In this document: positions 1-6,083 of the stretch, in pieces
How the letters are laid out: the number at the start of each line of letters is the position of its first letter
Position numbering within the stretch: the first letter of the stretch is position 1
NCBI GenBank assembly: GCA_003978375.1
Contig: QNZW01000025.1
Span: 1 to 7,497, forward strand
Origin: Sulfurovum sp.
Lineage (GTDB): Bacteria; Campylobacterota; Campylobacteria; Campylobacterales; Sulfurovaceae
Direction: 5' to 3'
Length of the DNA stretch: 7,497 nucleotides
The notes under the pieces: generated by a model
Told to the model about the DNA's origin: nothing
Database searches by the model: none
The model's input: the letters and a program-made list of their open reading frames with translations, nothing else
Program-made: the position numbers and the translations under genes

Positions 1-288
1 GAAAATGCTTTAACACAGTGGTATAACAAAGGCAATCCTAATGGATTTTTAACCATTCAAAAACGTTTTTCTTCGCATACGCTAAAACAAAAAAAGCTTG
101 ATAAAGTCTTGACACAGGGTTTATTGATAGAACGCAATACACGTTTTGCAAGACGTATAGATATACTGTTGCAAAATGTAAAAAAATATCGTTATTTTTT
201 TGCCATAGGTGCTGGGCATCTTTCAGGGAAGAAAGGGGTTTTGCAAAAGCTAAAAGTACTGGGGTATACTTTAAAGAAAATAGATTGA
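1..288 (+). CDS. TraB/GumN family protein, C-terminal part (5' end outside window)
   Basis: The frame is open from the first base and ends in TGA at 286-288, giving 95 visible residues. Visible signatures are an IERN motif (residues 43-46) followed by a basic helix, then FFAIGAGHLSGKKGV (66-80) and a closing LGYTLKKI. The RN pair, the GAGHL-G signature and the final Gly-Tyr strand are the C-terminal hallmarks of the TraB/GumN family (Pfam TraB, PF01963), a fold related to Tiki-type metalloproteases. The role of bacterial members is poorly known, so no substrate can be named. The N-terminus, including any signal peptide and the N-terminal GxxH-type metal-site motif, lies outside the window. 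It is followed by a 218-base gap before rpsT, so it is probably not cotranscribed with it. Family assignment is fairly firm; function is not. Confidence 0.85.
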   Translation, partial: ENALTQWYNKGNPNGFLTIQKRFSSHTLKQKKLDKVLTQGLLIERNTRFARRIDILLQNVKKYRYFFAIGAGHLSGKKGVLQKLKVLGYTLKKID

Positions 289-301
289 CTGTTCTTATAG
301 C

Positions 302-318
302 TTGATGAGCTTCATCAA
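302..318. repeat. Perfect 7-bp inverted repeat after the TraB-family gene
   Basis: TTGATGA, a 3-base spacer GCT, then TCATCAA form an exact dyad 13 bases after the TraB-family stop codon. It could be a short transcript-end hairpin for that gene, but no run of T follows it (the next bases are AAAATTATAG), so it is not a textbook intrinsic terminator. A protein-binding dyad is the alternative. Confidence 0.4.
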
Positions 319-434
319 AATTATAGCATACCCCACACTTCACTTTGACTACAAAAGAGAATCGCCTAAAAGAAAAGAGGCTACACTCTAAGTATGACTC
401 TGCTTTCTTAATGCTAATTTAATGTTATTTTAGC

Positions 435-440
435 TATTAT
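435..440 (+). promoter_or_regulatory. Candidate -10 box for rpsT
   Basis: TATTAT, preceded by AGC and an AT-rich stretch (TTAATGTTATTTT), lies 66 bases upstream of the rpsT start. Campylobacterota sigma-70 promoters commonly have a good -10 box and a poor or absent -35 box replaced by T-rich phasing, which fits this stretch. A start site near 447 would place the dyad at 455-471 in the early transcribed leader. This is motif reading only. Confidence 0.3.
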
Positions 441-454
441 TCGCGAACTATTTT

Positions 455-471
455 CACTCTAATTTAGAGTG
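455..471. promoter_or_regulatory. Perfect 8-bp palindrome upstream of rpsT, possible operator or leader hairpin
   Basis: CACTCTAA, one central T, then TTAGAGTG form a perfect dyad ending 35 bases before the rpsT start codon. The same half-site CACTCTAA occurs again as a direct copy at 384-391. One centre base is too few for a good RNA loop unless the inner pairs open, so a dimeric-regulator site is as likely as a leader hairpin. S20 is autoregulated in E. coli, but at the translation start, and no equivalent can be read here. Confidence 0.4.
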
Positions 472-506
472 ATAACAATTTTATACCCAAAGTTAAGGAA
501 GATATC

Positions 507-770
507 ATGGCAAATAATAAATCGGCTAAAAAACGTATTTTACAAACTGCTGTAAAAACTGAGAGAAACAGATACTACAGAACAAGAATGAAAAATATTG
601 TAAAAACAGTACATGAAGCAGTAGAATCTTCAGATAAAACTGCAGCAACAGCAGCATTTACCAAAGCAAATAAACAAATCCACTCGCTTGTAAGCAAAGG
701 GTTTCTTAAGAAAACAACAGCTGCTAGAAAAGTAAGCCGTCTTCATAAAATGGTAAATGCAGTAGCATAA
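507..770 (+). CDS. rpsT: 30S ribosomal protein S20
   Basis: This 87-residue protein starts [11 protein letters not shown], is very rich in Lys, Arg and Ala, and consists of predicted long helices, all typical of bacterial S20 (bS20, usually 85-90 residues). S20 is a primary 16S rRNA-binding protein of the small subunit, contacting the 5' domain and the base of helix 44. Conserved features include the N-terminal SAKKR segment, a central [10 protein letters not shown] segment (21-30), and the C-terminal [20 protein letters not shown] stretch. The start is fixed by AAGGAAG at 495-501, five bases before the ATG. prfA follows 74 bases downstream on the same strand; rpsT-prfA adjacency is a known arrangement in Campylobacterota. 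No frameshift or truncation is seen. Confidence 0.98.
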   Translation: MANNKSAKKRILQTAVKTERNRYYRTRMKNIVKTVHEAVESSDKTAATAAFTKANKQIHSLVSKGFLKKTTAARKVSRLHKMVNAVA

Positions 771-783
771 TCTACTCATTTTT

Positions 784-813
784 TATAGAGTCATACTATT
801 TTCTGGCTCTATA
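784..813 (+). repeat. Stem-loop between rpsT and prfA
   Basis: TATAGAGTCA (784-793) pairs with TGGCTCTATA (804-813) as a 10-bp stem with one T-G wobble and a 10-base loop. The T run (778-784) comes before the stem rather than after it, and AACTCCG follows it, so this is not a standard intrinsic terminator on the plus strand. It may act as a processing or stability element that separates abundant rpsT message from prfA. Confidence 0.45.
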
Positions 814-820
814 ACTCCGT

Positions 821-826
821 TATAAT
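821..826 (+). promoter_or_regulatory. prfA: Candidate -10 box for prfA
   Basis: An exact TATAAT lies 18 bases before the prfA ATG, just after the rpsT-prfA hairpin. The -35 position (799-804, TTTTCT) matches poorly, as is common in this phylum. If used, the leader would be only about 12 bases, leaving just the weak AAAGAA (834-839) as ribosome binding site. Confidence 0.4.
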
Positions 827-844
827 CCAACATAAAGAACACAA

Positions 845-1912
845 ATGTTCAAAGAAAAACTTCAACCTTTTATAGACAGACATAATGAAATTTCCGAGTT
901 ATTAAGCTCTCCTGATATTGCTTCAGATATCGCACGTATGACAGAATTAAGCAAAGAGCAATCAGGGCTCAATATGCTTGTAGAAAAAGCCAAACTTTAT
1001 ATACAGACAGCAGATGCCATCGAGGAGAACAAAGAACTTTTAGGAGATGCAGAACTTGGCGAATTGGCCAAAGAAGAACTCTCTGAGTTAGAGCCTATGC
1101 TTCCACAACTAGAAGATGAAATCAAAATTCTTATGATTCCTTCAGATCCTAATGATGATAAAGATATTTTTTTGGAGCTTCGTGCAGGGGCAGGAGGAGA
1201 TGAGAGTGCACTGTTTGTGGCTGATGTCTTTAAAATGTATACGCGCTATGCAGAGCAGATGGGCTGGAGAGTAGAGATCGTGAGTACCAATGATGGTACA
1301 GCAGGAGGCTACAAAGAGCTTATTGCCCAAATCAAAGGTAATGGTGTTTACTCTCAGCTAAAGTATGAAGCAGGAACGCACCGTGTGCAACGTGTACCTG
1401 ATACAGAGACACAAGGGCGTGTACATACTTCTGCTATTACTGTGGCAATTATTCCTGAAGTGGATGATGTAGAGATTGATATAAAACCCAATGAAATAAA
1501 AATGGATGTATATCGTTCAAGTGGATGTGGAGGACAATCGGTCAATACCACAGACTCTGCTGTACGACTCACACATATTCCTACAGGTATTGTGGTGGCG
1601 ATTCAAGATGAAAAGTCACAGCATAAAAACCGTGATAAGGCAATGAAAGTGCTCAAAGCTAGGGTTTATGAAGCAGAACTTCAAAAACAACTAGATGAGA
1701 CATCAAGCCAAAGAAAACTTCAAGTAGGATCAGGCGATCGCTCTGAAAAAATACGTACCTATAACTATCCACAAAATAGACTGACTGATCACCGTATTGG
1801 GCTTACGCTTTATGCTTTAGATGATGTAACAAACAATGGTAACTTGAAATTAGTTATTGACCCTTTGATTGCACATGCACAAACTGAGGCTATACAAGAA
1901 GCAGGGCTCTAA
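845..1912 (+). CDS. prfA: Peptide chain release factor 1
   Basis: This 355-residue protein is the usual length for RF1. It recognises UAA and UAG in the ribosomal A site and triggers hydrolysis of peptidyl-tRNA. Visible parts are an N-terminal helical domain (about 1-95), the [10 protein letters not shown] segment (111-120), the anticodon-like tripeptide P-D-T at 185-187 in [13 protein letters not shown], and the catalytic [10 protein letters not shown] loop with GGQ at 229-231. Its Gln is the usual site of methylation by PrmC. The P-x-T form marks it as RF1 rather than RF2, whose tripeptide is SPF. The C-terminal domain has the expected [16 protein letters not shown] signature (304-319). The start is the only reasonable ATG, with a weak AAAGAA ahead of it. 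It follows rpsT and runs into the next gene with a 4-base gap. Confidence 0.98.
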   Translation: MFKEKLQPFIDRHNEISELLSSPDIASDIARMTELSKEQSGLNMLVEKAKLYIQTADAIEENKELLGDAELGELAKEELSELEPMLPQLEDEIKILMIPSDPNDDKDIFLELRAGAGGDESALFVADVFKMYTRYAEQMGWRVEIVSTNDGTAGGYKELIAQIKGNGVYSQLKYEAGTHRVQRVPDTETQGRVHTSAITVAIIPEVDDVEIDIKPNEIKMDVYRSSGCGGQSVNTTDSAVRLTHIPTGIVVAIQDEKSQHKNRDKAMKVLKARVYEAELQKQLDETSSQRKLQVGSGDRSEKIRTYNYPQNRLTDHRIGLTLYALDDVTNNGNLKLVIDPLIAHAQTEAIQEAGL

Positions 1913-1916
1913 AACC

Positions 1917-2375
1917 ATGCCAGACTTCGAAGAACTTAAAAGCAATAATGACCTTAAAGCGATACTAAAGTCTGCCTTTGATGCCGATTTGGACATAGGA
2001 GGCTCTTGGGGCTATACACAAGCACTTTCGACCATAGTCTATAGTACTGAGACGCCTTTGAAGCAATTTGAGCATATGTTTGCTTCTATGCGTGCTTATG
2101 TTGAAATGAATATGACCAAAGAAAAAAAAGAACGTTATGGAAGCATCAACCTCAATGAGCTTTCAAGAGAGACAATGTTGATTGATGGGCAAAATTATCA
2201 TAAAGTGATATATGAAATCACAGCAATAAAAGAGGATGTTTATAATAGTTTTATTGAAGAATATAAAGAATATTATGGTCAAGAAAGCTTTGATTTAAAT
2301 CTTCATTTTGAAAAGAGAAGAAAAGCGACACTACATAGAGAAGTAGAACACTGGTTTAAAATATTATCTGTTTAA
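1917..2375 (+). CDS. Conserved-looking hypothetical protein, 152 residues
   Basis: I do not recognise a named family. The chosen start is the ATG at 1917, four bases after the prfA stop, giving MPDFEELKSN. An upstream in-frame ATG at 1869 would add 16 residues (starting [10 protein letters not shown]) read inside the prfA end, and is unlikely. No strong ribosome binding site is visible (only AGGG at 1903-1906), so translation is probably coupled to prfA termination. The protein has no signal peptide, membrane segment or cysteine. It is rich in charged residues and probably mostly helical, with a GGSWGYT motif (28-34) and a basic C-terminal helix EKRRKATLHREVEHWF. Codon use resembles prfA, so it looks like a real cytoplasmic protein. 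A link to translation is suggested only by position. Confidence 0.7.
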   Translation: MPDFEELKSNNDLKAILKSAFDADLDIGGSWGYTQALSTIVYSTETPLKQFEHMFASMRAYVEMNMTKEKKERYGSINLNELSRETMLIDGQNYHKVIYEITAIKEDVYNSFIEEYKEYYGQESFDLNLHFEKRRKATLHREVEHWFKILSV

Positions 2376-2392
2376 GATATTGTGTATGGAGA

Positions 2393-2421
2393 TATCCTAT
2401 ACTGTAAAATAGTATAGGATA
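2393..2421. terminator. Strong hairpin between convergent genes, likely bidirectional transcript end
   Basis: TATCCTATACT and AGTATAGGATA form an 11-bp perfect stem with a 7-base loop (GTAAAAT). It sits between the stop of the prfA-linked hypothetical gene (2375) and the stop of soxZ (2432), the convergent junction where a terminator is expected. No clean T run follows on either strand, so it may work with the adjoining hairpin at 2420-2447 or as a 3'-end stabiliser. Confidence 0.6.
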
Positions 2422-2447
2422 AGAAAATCAATTATTTGATTTTCTTA
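2420..2447. terminator. Second hairpin over the soxZ stop codon
   Basis: TAAGAAAATCAA and TTGATTTTCTTA form a perfect 12-bp stem with a 4-base loop (TTAT). The loop holds the soxZ stop codon, and one arm encodes the last soxZ residues. Read on the plus strand, its 3' arm is T-rich (TTTTCTTA), which suits termination of the left-hand transcript. It shares bases 2420-2421 with the neighbouring hairpin. Confidence 0.5.
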
Positions 2448-2818
2448 GTGGCGAAAAATACTTCACCTTTGAGTTGTGTATAAGTGATTTTAAGTTCATC
2501 ACCTTTTTTACCTGCAAATTTAAATTTGATCAATGGATTTTTAGAAAGGAATTGACTTGTTGATGCATCATATACCACTTTATCTCCAGCTGTTGCTGTG
2601 ATATGTGTGATAAAGTTTGCTTCTTTGCCTTTTTTCTTTGCTTGATCATATGTTAGCATATTGTGCGTAATTGCTACTTTAGCTTTTACTAGACCATCTT
2701 TTTCTTTTGCTTTAATTTTCATTTTTACTTCTGTTGGTGCAGCTGTGGCTGGTGCATCTGCCATAGTTGTTGTAGCCATAAGTGCCATACCAGCAAGTGC
2801 TAAAATTAATTTTTTCAT
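2432..2818 (-). CDS. soxZ: SoxZ, partner subunit of the thiosulfate-oxidation carrier SoxYZ
   Basis: SoxZ forms the periplasmic SoxYZ heterodimer that carries the sulfur substrate between Sox enzymes. The mature part matches the family: a beta strand with ITHNM (50-54, family usually HPM), a central region ending VVYDASTSQFLSKNP (81-95, corresponding to the usual SANP segment), then IKFKF, GDELKITY and GEVFF strands. At 128 residues it exceeds the roughly 100 usual for SoxZ because of an N-terminal MKKLILALAGMALMATTTMA, a typical Sec signal peptide with likely cleavage near residue 20-22. Many studied SoxZ proteins lack a leader and are exported with SoxY, so this is notable. The start is supported by AAAGGAAAA at 2822-2830. 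It lies 48 bases after soxY and is the last gene of the sox block. Confidence 0.9.
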   Translation of the reverse strand: MKKLILALAGMALMATTTMADAPATAAPTEVKMKIKAKEKDGLVKAKVAITHNMLTYDQAKKKGKEANFITHITATAGDKVVYDASTSQFLSKNPLIKFKFAGKKGDELKITYTQLKGEVFFATKKIK

Positions 2819-2866
2819 TTATTTTCCTTTATATATTATCTTTGTATAATGAGAAAAGTAAAGGGA

Positions 2867-3307
2867 TTAACCTTCACATCCACCAAGAGCCACTTCTAAT
2901 GAAAGTTTTGTAGTATAAAATTTACCATCTTTACCTTCAACTACTGCGATAATTGAACCAGATTTTTTCATTTTAATTTTGAGTGAAAAATCTGCTTCTG
3001 TTCCTTCAGGTATAGCAAATACTGCTACTGTTGACTCAGGGTTTACATCTTGAAATATAGCAATAGATTTTGCAGGGATATCTGTTTTAATAGATACAGG
3101 AATTGCACCACCGTTACTCGCTACTTTTGGGGCTTTTAGCTTAATATCGCTACTCTCTGTAGGTTTTACGTCTCCATAAAGTGATTTAATCGCTGTTGGT
3201 ATAGTTTTTGCTGTCCATGCATCTGGCTTTTGGGCTCTATAATCTGTTGCACTAAGGCTTACTGTCATTGCTGCTATTGCCACAAGGCTTAACATACTTT
3301 TTTTCAT
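2867..3307 (-). CDS. soxY: SoxY, sulfur-carrying subunit of SoxYZ, with variant C-terminus
   Basis: SoxY binds the sulfur intermediate covalently through a cysteine on a flexible C-terminal arm. The mature protein matches the family: an LYGDVKPTES segment (43-52), KLKAPKVASNGGAIPVSI (56-73, usual form P-xxAxNGxxVPV), DVNPESTVAVF (87-97), and a final strand ending LGGCEG with Cys144. The common end is GGCGG; here the residue after Cys is Glu, coded by a clear GAA. The leader MKKSMLSLVAIAAMTVSLSA is Sec-like with a probable cut after Ala20. It has no twin arginine, although many SoxY proteins use Tat. At 146 residues the length is near normal. The ribosome site GAAAGGAAAT lies at 3311-3320. It is followed by soxZ and preceded by soxD across a 101-base gap that contains a small hairpin. 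Confidence 0.92.
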   Translation of the reverse strand: MKKSMLSLVAIAAMTVSLSATDYRAQKPDAWTAKTIPTAIKSLYGDVKPTESSDIKLKAPKVASNGGAIPVSIKTDIPAKSIAIFQDVNPESTVAVFAIPEGTEADFSLKIKMKKSGSIIAVVEGKDGKFYTTKLSLEVALGGCEG

Positions 3308-3339
3308 TTAATTTCCTTTCTAATTTGTATCAATAGAAA

Positions 3340-3355
3340 TGAGAGTGATCTCTCA
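3340..3355 (-). repeat. Small stem-loop in the soxD-soxY gap
   Basis: TGAGAG and CTCTCA pair around a 4-base loop, 33 bases upstream of the soxY start. On the minus (sox) strand it is followed by TTTCTATTG, a weak T-rich tail. It may be a leaky attenuator or an mRNA end-protector that lets soxYZ be expressed differently from soxCD; the stem is short, so this is tentative. Confidence 0.3.
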
Positions 3356-3408
3356 AACCCATGTTCTATTTTATTTATTTATTGTGTAATAATAGTGATT
3401 AGTTTCTC

Positions 3409-4542
3409 TTATTTAGAGGCTTTTATCATATAATCAACTACGGCTTTAAATTTAGCATCATCTAGGGCTGTACCACCTTTTGGAGGCATACCATTGATTC
3501 CTTTTATACCATTTTCATAGACCTTGTCTATACCTTTTTTAAGTACAGAGACCCATGCTTTCTTGTCGCCAACTGCTGGTGCACCCATAGCGTCTGTCGC
3601 ATGACATACTGCACAAGATGCATCATAGGTAGTTTTTGCTTCATTGCCACCTGTGGCACCTTCTTTTTTGGCTGGTTTCTCTTTTTTGCTTGAAAGTGGT
3701 GGGGCATACTCACTAATCCCAACACCTTGGATACGTGCTACTTTTGGTTCACCCTTAAAACAATCTTTCATACATCTTTCTTTGTTTCCACCAAAGTTTT
3801 TAGGGTTATCATAGAATTTACGTGTGTTCTCTAATCCATCTTTACCTTCAATTTTAGGCACAAACCCATCTTTGTTTGGCATGACTATTTTTAAGAAGTT
3901 GTCTTTGCTGAGCACAAAATCATCATCTAGCTCTTCACCATCAATTTTAATTTCATTGATAGAGATAATATAGGCAACCAATGCATAGGTTTCATCATTG
4001 GTAAGTGTCATTGGTGCAGGGTGTGGCATACCTGTTTTGATATACCAAAACAGTGTACTTGCATAAGGCCAGTATGAACCAAAGTTACGATGTGGACCAT
4101 CATCATCTGGCTTGAGTCTTTGAAGCATCAATGTTTTTTGCATCTCGTAAGCATTACCTTGTTGCAATGCAGGGTAGCCTGAACCACCTGCCCCAAAGTC
4201 AAAGTGACATGATGCACATTTTGCTTCATAAATTTCATCACCTTCTTCTACAGATCCTTTACCTTCAGGAAGTCCTGTACCGTCATACATCACATCGATG
4301 TCCCAAGCTTTCATCTCATTGGCTGTGGCAGGTCTTCCGAATTTTATATCTTTATAGGCTTTTTGCGTATTGAGATAATATCCTGCTGTTTGTCCATTTT
4401 TTACAGGGTATATCATACCACCATCAATGACTTTTTTCCCATTTTCATAGGTTCTTGATGCATCACTTGCTGCTATTGCAGAAACCGAAGTCAATGTAAG
4501 CATTGCTGCTACAGATATAAGTTTATGATAAGATTTGAACAT
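3409..4542 (-). CDS. soxD: SoxD, diheme cytochrome c subunit of sulfane dehydrogenase SoxCD
   Basis: SoxD accepts electrons from SoxC and passes them to periplasmic cytochrome c. Starting at the ATG at 4542 gives 377 residues with a clear Sec signal peptide (MFKSYHKLISVAAML, cut near SAIAA at 21-25). A longer frame from 4587 overlaps soxC and would bury this leader. Domain 1 has CASCH (109-113) in a family-typical context: GRPATANEMKAWDIDV (69-84), GLPEGKGSVEEG (90-101), GSYWPYASTLFWYI (155-168), and GMP (171-173) as likely axial Met. A CMKDC pair (257-261) follows, then a Lys-rich linker (286-303). Domain 2 is a short cytochrome c with CAVCH (310-314) and NGMPPKGG (350-357). The length is near that of known two-heme SoxD. 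It begins 20 bases after the soxC stop, so the two are surely cotranscribed. Confidence 0.93.
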   Translation of the reverse strand: MFKSYHKLISVAAMLTLTSVSAIAASDASRTYENGKKVIDGGMIYPVKNGQTAGYYLNTQKAYKDIKFGRPATANEMKAWDIDVMYDGTGLPEGKGSVEEGDEIYEAKCASCHFDFGAGGSGYPALQQGNAYEMQKTLMLQRLKPDDDGPHRNFGSYWPYASTLFWYIKTGMPHPAPMTLTNDETYALVAYIISINEIKIDGEELDDDFVLSKDNFLKIVMPNKDGFVPKIEGKDGLENTRKFYDNPKNFGGNKERCMKDCFKGEPKVARIQGVGISEYAPPLSSKKEKPAKKEGATGGNEAKTTYDASCAVCHATDAMGAPAVGDKKAWVSVLKKGIDKVYENGIKGINGMPPKGGTALDDAKFKAVVDYMIKASK

Positions 4543-4548
4543 TGTGCA

Positions 4549-4555
4549 CCTCTCC
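4549..4555 (-). promoter_or_regulatory. soxD: Ribosome binding site deciding the soxD start
   Basis: On the minus strand GGAGAGG is followed by TGCACA and the ATG at 4542, an ideal six-base spacing. It supports the 377-residue SoxD with a clean signal peptide over the two upstream in-frame ATGs. Confidence 0.8.
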
Positions 4556-4562
4556 ATTTTCT

Positions 4563-5849
4563 TTAATTTCCCATGTGTGAACACCATCCATTTCTATGAT
4601 AGACACCTTCAACACCTACTGCATCTCTTTCTTGTTTAACACTTGGTTGTACGTATCCAGCATCATCTCTTGCTCTACTAGAAAGGAAAAGTGGTTTACC
4701 ATCATATTTGTGAATAAAAGAGAATCTTGTCCATGCTCTATTAAGCACCAAGCCTTTTAGACTTGCTTCTACCCAATTTTTGCCACCATCTAAAGAGATA
4801 TCAACTCCTTCAATCGTACCCATACCTGACCATGCCAATCCTTCAATTTCAACCGTATCGCCTTTTTTAAGGTCTGTCCATGGTTTTTCAGGACAAGGAG
4901 AGGTGATGACTGAGTTTACTTCGTTGGCATAAAAGTGTTGGATAGCTTTACCATCTTTTCTTAGAGCCGTATATTTTGCTGTCTCTTCTTTACAATAGTA
5001 AGGTTCAGAAGCAAATTCAAGTCTCGCTAACCATTTGACACATAAGTTACCTTCCCAGCCTGGCACAAGTAAGCGGATTGGATATCCTTGTTCTGGTCTT
5101 AAGGCTTCGCCATTTTGACCCCAAACAATCATCGCATCATCAAGTACTTTATCAATAGGCACGGTTCTACCCATGTGCGAACTGTCTCCACCTTCAGCCA
5201 ACATCCATTTTGCATCTGGCTTAAGTCCAAGATCTTTTAGTATATCTTTGATGTATACACCTGTCCATTCAGCACAAGACATAAAGCCTTTGGCAAACTG
5301 CACAGACGGGAATTGAGGGTTTCTCCACTCTGGTCCACCATTTGCAGGACATTCAATGAAGTGAATTCTGCTTACATTAGGGTATCTTTTTAGTTGATCC
5401 ATAGTAAGAACCAAAGGTTTTTCTACAAGTCCATGAATCATAAGTCTATGCTCGTTTGGATCAATATCTGGTGTTCCACCATGATGACGGTTAAAGAAAA
5501 GACCGTTTGGTGTAATAATTCCACTTAAATCTTGTAAAGGTGTAACGGCAATAGATGCACGCATATTTCCAGAAGAGAGCAACTCAGTTGTTCTTCTTGT
5601 AACATTACTTTCATAGGCAGAAGGTTGTCCATAAAGGTTGTAAGTTACGGGTTGTCCCCATTTTACTGCCCATGGCTGCTCTTCCATAATCGCTGGATCA
5701 TCTTCTGCTTTGACTTTCACTGGTGCTATGACGCTTGCTGCTGCCAATGCACTCACTGAATAAGCTGCTGTTTTTTTAAAAAAGTTTCTTCTGCCTAATT
5801 GCTCAGTGGCAGTTTCAACGCTTTTAGACGCACTTATACTCTTATTCAT
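4563..5849 (-). CDS. soxC: SoxC, molybdenum subunit of sulfane dehydrogenase SoxCD
   Basis: SoxC is a periplasmic sulfite-oxidase-family molybdoenzyme that, with SoxD, oxidises the sulfane sulfur bound to SoxYZ, allowing full oxidation of thiosulfate to sulfate. The 428-residue protein has a Tat leader (GRRNFFKKTAAYSVSALAAA, 19-38, cut near VKVKA at 44-48), as expected for an enzyme exported with folded cofactor. Molybdopterin-domain signatures are NRHHGGTPDIDP (120-131), HRLMIHG (134-140), RIHFIECPANGGPEW (161-175) with Cys167 as predicted Mo ligand, and GYPIRLLVPGWEGNLCVKWL (265-284). The C-terminal immunoglobulin-like dimerisation domain includes DISLDGGKNWVEA (360-372). SoxC rather than sulfite dehydrogenase SorA is favoured by the soxD, soxY and soxZ neighbours. 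A strong AAGGAGGA fixes the start. Confidence 0.95.
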   Translation of the reverse strand: MNKSISASKSVETATEQLGRRNFFKKTAAYSVSALAAASVIAPVKVKAEDDPAIMEEQPWAVKWGQPVTYNLYGQPSAYESNVTRRTTELLSSGNMRASIAVTPLQDLSGIITPNGLFFNRHHGGTPDIDPNEHRLMIHGLVEKPLVLTMDQLKRYPNVSRIHFIECPANGGPEWRNPQFPSVQFAKGFMSCAEWTGVYIKDILKDLGLKPDAKWMLAEGGDSSHMGRTVPIDKVLDDAMIVWGQNGEALRPEQGYPIRLLVPGWEGNLCVKWLARLEFASEPYYCKEETAKYTALRKDGKAIQHFYANEVNSVITSPCPEKPWTDLKKGDTVEIEGLAWSGMGTIEGVDISLDGGKNWVEASLKGLVLNRAWTRFSFIHKYDGKPLFLSSRARDDAGYVQPSVKQERDAVGVEGVYHRNGWCSHMGN

Positions 5850-5852
5850 AGT

Positions 5853-5860
5853 TCCTCCTT
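5853..5860 (-). promoter_or_regulatory. soxC: Strong ribosome binding site of soxC
   Basis: AAGGAGGA on the minus strand, four bases from the soxC ATG, is the best Shine-Dalgarno match in the window, suggesting high expression of the first sox gene. Confidence 0.8.
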
Positions 5861-5910
5861 GATTTATTAAAATGACACAGATATAGTCTATAAAATGTCA
5901 CATATCCTAG

Positions 5911-5916
5911 ATTATA
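5911..5916 (-). promoter_or_regulatory. Candidate -10 box for the soxCDYZ operon
   Basis: The minus strand reads TATAAT here, with TTATTA 17 bases upstream (5934-5939) as a weak -35. Transcription would start near 5904, leaving a leader of about 55 bases before soxC that contains a TGACA/TGTCA dyad (5873-5877 and 5896-5900). The AT-rich background makes chance matches likely. Confidence 0.4.
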
Positions 5917-6077
5917 TAGAAATAAAATAAAAATAATAAGTAAAAAGATAAATTCTTATATTTCTATACTTTTTATAAAATTTTTGTAACAAAATTTCTT
6001 GATTAATACTAAAAAAATGCATAACAATAATCAATTAAATATTTTATATTAAATCTAAGTGTATCTTTTGTTGAAAG

Positions 6078-6083
6078 TATAAT
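6078..6083 (+). promoter_or_regulatory. Candidate -10 box for the MOSC gene
   Basis: An exact TATAAT lies 76 bases before the MOSC start, without a good -35 match. A second option is TATAAA at 6100-6105. Either would leave a leader holding the CAAT-GTGT-ATTG dyad at 6117-6128. Confidence 0.3.

Noticed and set aside
257..318. Promoter from TTGACT at 285-290 after the TraB-family gene
   Set aside because: No -10 box lies at the correct spacing, and the following dyad fits a transcript end or operator better.
38..343. Open minus-strand frame of 101 codons opposite the TraB-family gene
   Set aside because: It lies antisense to a recognisable coding region and its translation resembles no family; it is a shadow.
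1142..1572. Minus-strand open frames inside prfA (1142-1330 and 1354-1572)
   Set aside because: They are antisense to a strongly conserved gene and have no family-like features.
1869..1916. Longer N-terminus for the prfA-linked hypothetical protein
   Set aside because: It would overlap the end of prfA by 44 bases, has no ribosome binding site, and gives a basic tail unlike the rest of the protein.
2835..2862. Internal promoter before soxZ (TTTACT, 16 bases, GATAAT on the minus strand)
   Set aside because: The match is partial, the 48-base soxY-soxZ gap is very AT-rich, and soxY and soxZ are expected to be made together.
4543..4587. Longer soxD start overlapping soxC
   Set aside because: It would place 15 residues ahead of a clean signal peptide, and the GGAGAGG at 4549-4555 points to the ATG at 4542.
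5999..6034. FNR/CRP-type operator from TTGATTA and TAATCAA
   Set aside because: The arms are 22 bases apart, whereas FNR-type sites have a 4-base spacer; it may be chance in AT-rich DNA.
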